Positions 56,857-64,000 of a DNA stretch of 64,000 bases are shown one piece after another. Each line of letters starts with the position of its first letter. The first letter of the stretch is position 1. Below the pieces are notes generated by a model. The model was not told where the DNA came from. It saw nothing but the letters and a program-made list of their open reading frames with translations, and made no database searches. Source of the DNA: Pythium myriotylum (taxonomy: Eukaryota; Oomycota; Peronosporomycetes; Pythiales; Pythiaceae); assembly GCA_023091665.1 (NCBI GenBank), contig JALJCQ010000015.1, positions 1,736,001 through 1,800,000 on the forward strand. Reading direction: 5' to 3'. A program made the position numbers and the translations under genes.

Positions 56857-57812
56857 ATGAGCGTCGCGGAGGAGGCGTGCGGAGTATCCGAGGCGGAGGA
56901 AGACGACGAGACTTGGGCACTCGAGCTAGAAGAAGAACTTCTGGGTGGCGGTGGCAGTGGTAAGTGGTCGATAAACAGCATTTTTTGTCGCACAAAAACG
57001 GAAATTGCTTGAAATCAGCGGATGCCATCTCCGGCGTGAGTGAGACTTCGAACGCAGGCGACAGCATTGTCGATTGCTCTGGATCGGAGTCGGTCAGTGT
57101 TCCTTCGCGATTCGCTAGTGATTTACCCCAAGAGGTGCTCGTGAATATCATGAGCTTTACGAGCGTCGGCCGAGTGTCGAAAGCGTGGAGTCTTGCCGGT
57201 AGCACACGTAAGGACTGGTATCTATCTCTTCATTGTAGCAACCACTCACTCAGCTAGGCCGCTTTATAGTCGCTCGGCGCAAGTTTCTCTCTCGACTTTC
57301 TGAGACCCTTCTTCCATTCACAGACGACGGAGGTACTTTTGCGGTTGAGATCGAAATGGAGTTGTTCGCAGCGTACGGGCAAACGTAAGTTCAGTGGCAA
57401 GCCAATCCTGACGTGTATTCTAAGCAGTTTGATTCACAGATATTCCCTCCCGAGGTCGTACGGCCAGAAAGCGCGCCAGCTACTTTTTAATCTAAAGGAT
57501 GTGCGGAATGCCGCGCTCCGCGAACGCCTTTTCTCCGGGAAGATATCCCCAGCCACTCTCGTGCGAATGAGCGCCAGAGACATGGCAAACCCACAGTTGG
57601 TGCGACAGCGCGAGCAGTGGATCAAGAAACGAACCCACGAAGTAATGCGCGACGAAATAGCTCTCGATGGCTTCACCCAGACAGACCTTTTCGAATGCCG
57701 GAGTTGTGGTTCTCATCGTACATGCTATCGTCAGTGGCGTCGAAAAGCCATCGTCGATCGGACTCGAGTAATTGTAGTTTGTCGAGACTGTCCCCACCGA
57801 TGGGAATTGTAA
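56857..57812 (+). CDS. TFIIS-like protein with F-box-like N-terminal segment (4 exons)
   Basis: Exons: 56857-56959, 57019-57207, 57258-57384, 57440-57812; introns 59, 50 and 55 bp; 792 nt, 263 residues. An acidic N-terminus is followed by DLPQEVLVNIMSF...RVSKAWSLAG (about 66-92), which resembles an F-box with a short internal deletion. Then comes a TFIIS central domain (EIEMELFAAYG; YGQKARQLLFNLKD; LRERLFSGKISPATLVRMSARDMANPQL) and a C-terminal zinc ribbon C-x2-C-x24-C-x2-C (FECRSC...CRDCPHRW). TFIIS rescues backtracked RNA polymerase II. Here the acidic hairpin dipeptide Asp-Glu is replaced by Val-Asp. The N-terminal TFIIS LW domain is absent. The 50-bp intron 2 is the least certain splice. 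The start is 97 bp after the E1-like stop on the same strand. Confidence 0.82.
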
Positions 57813-58066
57813 TGAATACGAACCCCCATATGAAATGGTGTCGAATAGCACGGGTGAATTAATCGTTTTGATCTCCATTCTTGGCCCCATTGCGCGCGAA
57901 AGTTTGATTGGAGCAAGCTATCACACCAGATATAGGTGACTAGCAGGAAAGTGGAACGCCATGTGCATAAATTACATTAAATAGACCCCCATAAGGATCA
58001 GGCACATGAACGAGACTTATCCAGGTGCCCCTTGTTCCGACACAACCCACTTCCAACCTCAGCTTC
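57813..58066. other. Convergent intergenic region
   Basis: 254 bp between the stops of the TFIIS-like and KIX/LRR genes. No coding sequence or terminator-like structure was recognised. Confidence 0.5.
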
Positions 58067-60175
58067 TTACTCTCCATCGCTTGAGAATGGATCTTCTTCG
58101 TCATCGTCCCCCGAGCTGTATTGGGCTTCCGAGGAGTACGATGCAGCAGGGTTTGTAGGAGCTCCTTGAGTACTGCTTGCAGAAGGATATCCGTGAGTAT
58201 ATGGGAAAATCGAAGGGTGCGGCTGTAGATTCTGTTGCTGTTGAAAAGACGTGGGCGGGCGTTGGTGCGGAGTCTGTGCACTGATACGCTGCTGGCGGCG
58301 AAGCTGTTGCTGTCGCATACGAAACATACGTTCTTGGTAGACGGCCGTAGCGATCAGCCTTTTCGCATCAGCATTGCTGACGCTGTTATCACTGTAAGAG
58401 ATCTGGGACAGAGACGGACACACCATCTTGCCGATAGTACGGCCGAGCATCTCCATGCTCGTTGCTGTCAAGTAATTCATCTCAATACCCAAAAAGCGGA
58501 GCTTGTCCAGCTTGCGACTCTCCATGGCAAAAAGCACGTGATGAAAGCACGAATCAGTGATTGTGTTGCCACCGAGACAAAGTTCAACAAGATTTGGTGC
58601 ACATCCGTCTGCCAACGCGTGACACACGCTTCGGATGCCTTCTTCAGAAATGAAGTTTCGACGCAAATCAAGCCGTGTAAGCTTCGGGCAAACCCGGGAG
58701 CGCAGCATTTGAGCGATCTTCATGGCACCGTAGTCACCGAAGCTATTCCCTGGGAGACACAGCTCCTCCAATTGAGGACAGCAACCCGTCATCAAGTTGT
58801 TGAGCAGCACGTCAGCTTCACCGTCGGCTTCCTCGTTTGTGAACAGGCACGTCAGCCCCAGTCGGGTGAGAAGAGGAAACGCCTTGAACCGAAGCTGCTC
58901 CGAGAGGGCTAGGACTATCTGCTCATGATCATCATGGGTGACAACAAATCTTTGCGGACAGTTCATTGCGCGCATAGATAGTTTTCCGAACGTCATACCC
59001 GATGATAGCGACACGATTTCGAGTTCTTTCAGATTGACGCACTCGCGGAGGATACACGCACCTGAGTTGATCGAGAAGGTGTTGAGAGCAAGTTGGACAG
59101 CGTTGCAGCTCAACTGAAGAGACGTCACAAAGAGAGGAGCTAGCACTCTTGCGGCTCTCGAAACAGAACGGCTCCGCATTATCTGCACACCGTCCACGAA
59201 GCTCCACACAATCTTGTTCACCTCCTCAAAACCATTGAACAAAAACTGACCAACACGACCATTCCTCTCCGTTGCAACATCTGCACTAGTGTGGTGAAGG
59301 CGTATGCGCTTGGAGCTGAGTTGGGAAGAATCAAAGTCCAGCTTCTCGTTTGTCGCGCGCTTGCCTGCTCTTGAGGATAACGACTGTTCGAACTCGTGGG
59401 GAGACGCACTAGAAATTGGGTGAGGGAGGTTTACCGATGAAGCTGGTACGGCATCCTCACCAACCATTACACTACGCATCATCTCGGTGAAGGATGGCTG
59501 GACGGAGTGGGCAATTGAAGTGGCTTGGAATGCGGAGGGGCTGAAAGCTGGGGGTGCTGGTGGACATGCCATCGGAGCAGGCATCCTCTGGGGAGAAATT
59601 CCAGTCGGCGCTGCTTGGCGCGCCAGCTCCTGACTCTGACTCACGGTTTCGCGGCGAATTTTCTTGTTCACGATGCTAGCTGTCATGGCTTGGACTCGAC
59701 GAGCGAGACTATCAACATTGTTGTACTCGAGGAGCGAAGCTGAATTAAGGAAGATGAGCACTTCGAGCTTGCGAGCGAGCGCCCATGTCTTGGCCTGGGC
59801 CTCGTCACCCCCGTCTTCGGCGCCGTCCTGAAGGACGAGCTGCGCATTCCGCTTGAGCAGTTGTCCAATTCGGCCCAAGATGCTGCGGCGTTGGACCATG
59901 TGCTCACGGCGCTGCCAGGTGAGCGGCTTGGGCAGGTTCACGGCGCCGAAGACCGCGCTGTTGGGGTGGACGCCTGGAGGCGGCAAGAACCGCCTCGCCG
60001 CGTCGAGCGGCGGCGCCGTGGGCTCCGCGGGCGGGCGGAAAGCGGCTGCGGCCTGTGCCATTCTCTCGATGGAGTGAGCCGCCGGAGGAGGAGGAGCCGT
60101 TGGCGCGCGTGGCCTTTGCCGCCGCTTGCTTGGCTTCCCGAGCGAGCCCTCGGCGACAAAGCAGCGCGACAACAT
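58067..60175 (-). CDS. KIX-like domain plus leucine-rich-repeat protein
   Basis: 702 residues, intronless, starting at the first true ATG (a GTG codon just upstream is not used as a start). The N-terminus is Pro/Ala-rich. Residues about 85-175 (LTWQRREHMVQRRSILGRIGQLL, ARKLEVLIFLNSASLLEYNNVDSLARRVQ split over three helices) look like a KIX domain as in Mediator-15/CBP-type coactivators. A Ser/Pro linker follows, then ribonuclease-inhibitor-type LRRs (CPQLEELCLPGNSF, CPKLTRLDLRRNFI, APNLVELCLGGNTI, LRFLGIEMNYL, CPSLSQISYSDNSV; about 490-610). The tail is Gln-rich and ends acidic (GDDDEEDPFSSDGE). The layout suggests a nuclear transcription-related adaptor; the function is not known to me. Confidence 0.85.
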   Translation of the reverse strand: MLSRCFVAEGSLGKPSKRRQRPRAPTAPPPPAAHSIERMAQAAAAFRPPAEPTAPPLDAARRFLPPPGVHPNSAVFGAVNLPKPLTWQRREHMVQRRSILGRIGQLLKRNAQLVLQDGAEDGGDEAQAKTWALARKLEVLIFLNSASLLEYNNVDSLARRVQAMTASIVNKKIRRETVSQSQELARQAAPTGISPQRMPAPMACPPAPPAFSPSAFQATSIAHSVQPSFTEMMRSVMVGEDAVPASSVNLPHPISSASPHEFEQSLSSRAGKRATNEKLDFDSSQLSSKRIRLHHTSADVATERNGRVGQFLFNGFEEVNKIVWSFVDGVQIMRSRSVSRAARVLAPLFVTSLQLSCNAVQLALNTFSINSGACILRECVNLKELEIVSLSSGMTFGKLSMRAMNCPQRFVVTHDDHEQIVLALSEQLRFKAFPLLTRLGLTCLFTNEEADGEADVLLNNLMTGCCPQLEELCLPGNSFGDYGAMKIAQMLRSRVCPKLTRLDLRRNFISEEGIRSVCHALADGCAPNLVELCLGGNTITDSCFHHVLFAMESRKLDKLRFLGIEMNYLTATSMEMLGRTIGKMVCPSLSQISYSDNSVSNADAKRLIATAVYQERMFRMRQQQLRRQQRISAQTPHQRPPTSFQQQQNLQPHPSIFPYTHGYPSASSTQGAPTNPAASYSSEAQYSSGDDDEEDPFSSDGE

Positions 60176-60444
60176 CACCTATCCACACCTAAACCTTGTC
60201 GCTCACATCTGAGTCTGAGTCGTTGGAAAGTTCGTTCTGGAAAAACCTTGCACAGCCGTGAGGTTTTCTTCCACCAAAACGAGAATGGGTTGATGTTATG
60301 TACCTCAAAAGGCGATACGAACTTTTTCGAACAGGTTTGTAGCCGATAGGTCGCCTGACGTCATTCATCCACGGCATACCGGTTTGAAACAGTTCTTCTC
60401 TCATTACTTCAAGCAGGCACCGAAGTCAAACGGCGTTCTTGACG
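60176..60444. promoter_or_regulatory. Divergent promoter region (KIX/LRR and lipase genes)
   Basis: 269 bp between the two start codons. CTCTCATTACTTCAAG near 60397-60412 resembles a pyrimidine-rich oomycete initiator (TCATT core) at a suitable distance (about 45 bp) from the lipase ATG; this is weak evidence. Confidence 0.4.
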
Positions 60445-61670
60445 ATGGCAACGCCGCGTCTTTATGGCGCTCCTCAGTGCACATCTCTATTGCGCCTGAT
60501 GGCAATGGCCGTGCTGGTGATCGCTTGTGCCTCGAGTGAAGACCGCGTCGAATTGCTTCGGCACCGCGAGCGACATTCGGCGATCTATGAAGACTCCGCG
60601 GTGGCTTTGAGCGTTCAGGTGAGCCTCACAACCAGCCGACAACCCATTCCTGCGCCTGACCCACTCAACACAAATAGAGCCTGACTTGGTGGGACTGGAT
60701 CAAGCATATCTTCCATATCCGAAAGGGGAGCGAAAACGATAATCCCGGTTGGTGCCGTCAGCTCTGACTGTGGGTGTGGGATCAAACTCATTCCATTCTT
60801 TGCTTGACAGACGCAACTCTCGGTTACAGCGAGGCGACAGCTGTATACCTCGCACGCGTGACGTCTGTCGCATATTGCGGTGCTAACCATATTCGGAATT
60901 GGTCCTGCTCGCCGTGTGCATTGGTAGATCCGTTGGAGGACATCCACGTTGTCGAAGATAAAAAAGACAAGTTTCAAGGACTTGTAGGCTTCAACAAGGC
61001 TCGGAATGAGGTGTTAGTTGCTTTCCGTGGAAGCATGGACATAACCAACTGGATTGATAACCTCACGTTCATCAAGAAGAGAGCTTACACCCAGTTCCCC
61101 GACGTCAAGGTTCATCAAGGTTTCTATTGGGTGTTTAAATCGGTTGGAGATCAAGTCGTTGCAGCCGTCAGACAACTATTAAGTGCCCATCCAGCCGCCT
61201 CTGTTGTGGTTACTGGCCATTCACTAGGCGGTGCGGTTGCCGCACTCTGCAGCTTTCAACTCGCGCTAATTGAGAAGATTCCCGTCTCGGCCGTTTACAC
61301 ATTCGGTGAACCTCGGGTGGGAAACAAGAATTTTAGCTCACTCATCAGCCAAGCTATCCCCCAGGTTTATCGTGTTACGCACTTTCGAGACGTTGTTCCC
61401 CACTTACCGCCCTCTTGGATCGGTTATCAACACAGTGCTCAAGAGGTATGTCGATTTACGTGAAGTTTTGCTGTAATTGGAACACAAATAATCGATAATC
61501 GTTGCGACACACAGATATACTACGACGAATTTGCGTCAACTTATCGCAAATGCGACCCCAATGACGGGGAAGATCCTTCGTGCTCAAATGAGTGCTCTCC
61601 GTTCGGTTGCACAAGCGTAGTAGACCATCTTACATACGTGAACGTGACCATGAGCCACCTGATTTGCTGA
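60445..61670 (+). CDS. Secreted class-3 (fungal-type) lipase, 4 exons
   Basis: Exons: 60445-60618, 60678-60747, 60811-61445, 61515-61670; introns 59, 63 and 69 bp; 1,035 nt, 344 residues. The N-terminus (LLRLMAMAVLVIACASS) is a likely signal peptide. The alpha/beta-hydrolase core shows VAFRGSMDITNWIDNL, the nucleophile elbow GHSLGG with Ser219, FGEPRVGN, the acid in FRDVVPHLPP and the His in VDHLTYVNV. A Cys-rich C-terminus (CDPNDGEDPSCSNECSPFGC) and an early CSPC suggest disulfides, fitting secretion. It should cleave ester bonds of glycerolipids; the exact substrate cannot be read from the sequence. In a saprotroph or pathogen this would be an extracellular digestive enzyme. Confidence 0.93.
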
Positions 61671-61831
61671 CTTCAACGGTTTGAAAATAAAAATCGAGAC
61701 CTTTCACAAACTTGCTGCACACAGATCCACTCCTGCTATTTTGGTGTCACTGAAGTTGGGGTACAGCTTTGGTCGGTTCGGCCTGCAGTTGCATTCAATC
61801 ACATAGGAAACACGACAAGCACACCTCACTA

Positions 61832-63655
61832 ATGGGAAAGACTCCCGGTTTAACTCTTCAGGCGTCAATCGTGCAGGATAACATACCGGTCGAGGTCTCT
61901 CCTCGAATATACGTTGGGTCAACCCATGCAGCTTTCAATATGGAAGCACTCTTCGAACGCAACATCACACATATTCTCAACCTGGCCGGAAACTACGCTA
62001 CGTTCCCTGGCAGCTTCACATACCTAAGCGTGAGCATACGTGATAAAGAGTATGCAAACCTGCTCAGCTGTCTGCCTGTAGCGCTGCTGTTCGTGGAAGC
62101 AGCCCTAGCAGGAGAGAATAATGGTGTGTTTGTTCACTGGTAAGAACCTTGACGATTGTAGTTCCATGGCATTGTTGACAAACGGTGTTGCCTTAGTGCT
62201 GGTGGTCGTTCTCGCTCTCCTGCAGTCATAATTGCTTATCTTATGGTTAAGCATCAGTTGGGCTATGACGAGGCGCTTGCTCGGATACTGACCGTACGAC
62301 CAGTTGTCTCATTGAATGGAGGATTTGAAGCGCAGCTACGTTGTCTTGGCAAGATGAATGGTGACGTGTTTGCTGCGCATCAGCTCGCGCTCAAGACACG
62401 ATTAACAGACCATACTCTACAAGAAAATGTGGTCTTCGTCAATACGAAAGCCATCGCGGAAGAGCGCAGATCGCGAAAAGTGGACGATCGTTCTGATAGC
62501 TTCCTTCCGCCGTACACGCCACGGGCAAAATATCCCCATTGTGATTATGATGGAACCCATAGTGCAGTGTACTCTGCATGTGACGAACGAGGTATGATCT
62601 GCAGTCAAATTCCGTGCGGTTTCTCGCTGTCCATAGCACAACCGGGGACTGCAGTTCAATATTTTATTCCTGCATTGCAGTCGATGGGAACGCTCTACGG
62701 TTGCCGAGCCTGTGGCGAGTGTTTGTTCCCAGCAAGCGCGATCGTGGCACCATGCGTCTCCAAACAAAAGCCAGTCTCCTGCACAGAGAGTGACCGAACC
62801 GATAAAACCCGGTCAGTGGACAGATCGAAAGCTACCCGCCCTGTGCTTTCTAAGCTCAGCCTGAAACCACAAAGCCCTCTGACCGGGTCGAGTGAAGGAA
62901 AAGTTATGAAGCTCAAACAGACAAGTCGCGAACATGTTACATCAAGAGACACACGCACGAGTGATATGTGCACCACCGGCTTACCATCTTTCAAGTGTCG
63001 AGAACTTCCTGATACGTTTGTTAAGGAAACGATAAATGATTCTCAAGCAAGCTCGAGTAAGTTTTGGCGATCCCTTGCGCGATTCAGATCTTCCTCGATG
63101 AAGAATGCCAAAGCAGGCAAAAGAGAAGTCACCCATATGGTAAAGAAACTCCCAACCCAAGGCAAGGGGATCAACCTATCCGAGGGCGATAGCGACAGTT
63201 TGGCAGTCGCCAACAGCAATTCGAGGACTAGTAACAAGTCCTGGGAAGACAAATTCCGGCAACTTGATCAGTGTTGGACACGTGAATCAGCATCCGAATG
63301 TATTGAGACAACGAGGGTCAACGATCGCTTTGCTGCCCAACTAAAGTCAATCATAGCAAAGGACAATTTGACGCTGAGCTTGCTCGAGTCGTCCGAGGCA
63401 TGGATTGTGGAGCCGCAAGAATGGATTCACAACCTAGAATTGTCCGAGTCCAGGGGAAACATCTTATGCCCGAATGAGCGATGTAGAATGGTTGTGGGCA
63501 GGTGGCGATTGCCTGGAAGCGTGAGCACGTGCAATTGTGGCCATGTCGTTGCTCCAGCCTGTCAAGTCGACAGAACTGCTGTTCAGATACTTGGAAATGT
63601 TTTGACGCTTCCAAACCATGCCGAAGGGCTTCGCAAACGAGGTGTGCGTGAATGA
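61832..63655 (+). CDS. YVH1: YVH1/DUSP12-type dual-specificity phosphatase with long insertion (2 exons)
   Basis: Exons 61832-62139 and 62197-63655 with a 57-bp intron splitting the catalytic Cys codon; 588 residues. The phosphatase domain has VSPRIYVGS, ITHILNLAG and the signature HCAGGRSRS (catalytic C103, R109) followed by AVIIAYLM. The YVH1 zinc region is present in two parts: CRACGECLF (from residue 272) and, near the C-terminus, EPQEWI, CPNERC, WRLPG and CNCGHVVAP. Between them lie about 240 residues rich in Ser, Lys and Arg that relatives of about 340-360 residues lack. In yeast and animals the protein acts in 60S ribosome maturation (release of Mrt4) through the zinc domain. Confidence 0.9.
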
Positions 63656-64000
63656 TCTAAATGAACTACTCGTCACAGATACCAGGCTGTATGCGCAGTA
63701 TAGTGAAGAATCAACTAAAATTGATGTGCACTAACGTGCTTTCTTGCACCAAGCGAGACAAGCCATCTGAGACCAGCGAATCCCCTTCAGCGTAAAGATC
63801 AGCTCGTGATACTTCAGCCCGCCGACTCGATGCACGGTTGGACGAGGGCGCTGAGATTTTCTTTTCGACAGGCGAATACTTCGACACTGGAACCATCACA
63901 CTATCGCCAGGCAACCCATCCAACCTATAGAGGAGCCAACTTAGCTCGCGCCATTCACTGTCTCAGCCGAAGTTTATTAAAACGTACTTGTTCCGTTCGT
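63656..64000. other. Window-end stretch, possible last exon of a minus-strand gene
   Basis: A minus-strand frame open from about 63925 to a stop at 63711 begins after a CTCTATAG acceptor-like site. It encodes about 70 residues including VSKYSPVEKKISAPSSNRASSRR and a LVSDGLSRLV helix. It could be the 3' exon of a gene beyond the window; no domain was recognised. Confidence 0.3.

Noticed and set aside
60176..60178. GTG as the start of the KIX/LRR protein
   Set aside because: A proper ATG follows immediately at 60175.
1..64000. tRNA or rRNA genes
   Set aside because: No cloverleaf with A and B boxes and no conserved rRNA segment was recognised; the initiator tRNA match is only the short primer-binding site.

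Overview
The window is eukaryotic nuclear DNA. Genes on its right side have many very short GT-AG introns (50-69 bp), short intergenic distances and alternating strands. With the transposon families present (Ty1/copia, Ty3/gypsy, LINE, a Harbinger-type MITE, a Helitron helicase remnant) and a KIX-plus-LRR protein, this suggests a stramenopile, most likely an oomycete of the Saprolegnia/Aphanomyces kind. The lineage is an inference; no rRNA or other marker gene is present.

Positions 1-28240 are one Ty1/copia locus. Element A (5' part at 1-697) was hit in its integrase region by element B of the same family (698-2695), leaving a 5-bp AAGCT target-site duplication. The 3' part of A plus one LTR then became a head-to-tail array of eight 3,193-bp units (2337-27880), closed by A's own 3' LTR (27881-28240). 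Units 1-4 and 5-8 pair by private variants, so the array is two copies of a 12,772-bp higher-order repeat. The LTRs carry five GAAGATTC motifs (the nGAAnnTTCn heat-shock-element core). In a related copy at 37.5 kb, the primer-binding site matches the anticodon arm of initiator tRNA-Met and contains the gag ATG.

Positions 28241-37516 hold nested wreckage on the minus strand: a decayed Ty3/gypsy element (5' LTR at 36533-36833), a 5'-truncated LINE inside its integrase region, and a 581-bp MITE inside the LINE. Positions 37517-45573 hold four more broken pieces of the copia family arranged as nested inverted repeats around a fold-back junction, followed by a short RT scrap. A Helitron helicase tail, gene-poor DNA and one unrecognised ORF follow to 48.2 kb.

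From 48.8 kb the window is gene-dense. It contains an XPC/Rad4 DNA-damage sensor, ERGIC3/Erv46 (6 exons, minus), a full-length but apparently inactive ubiquitin-E1-like protein (11 exons), a TFIIS-like protein with an F-box-like N-terminal segment (4 exons), a KIX-like/LRR protein (minus), a secreted class-3 lipase (4 exons) and a YVH1/DUSP12 phosphatase with a long insertion (2 exons). Splice models were built by hand: each join keeps frame and the summed exon lengths divide by three. These genes do not form one pathway.
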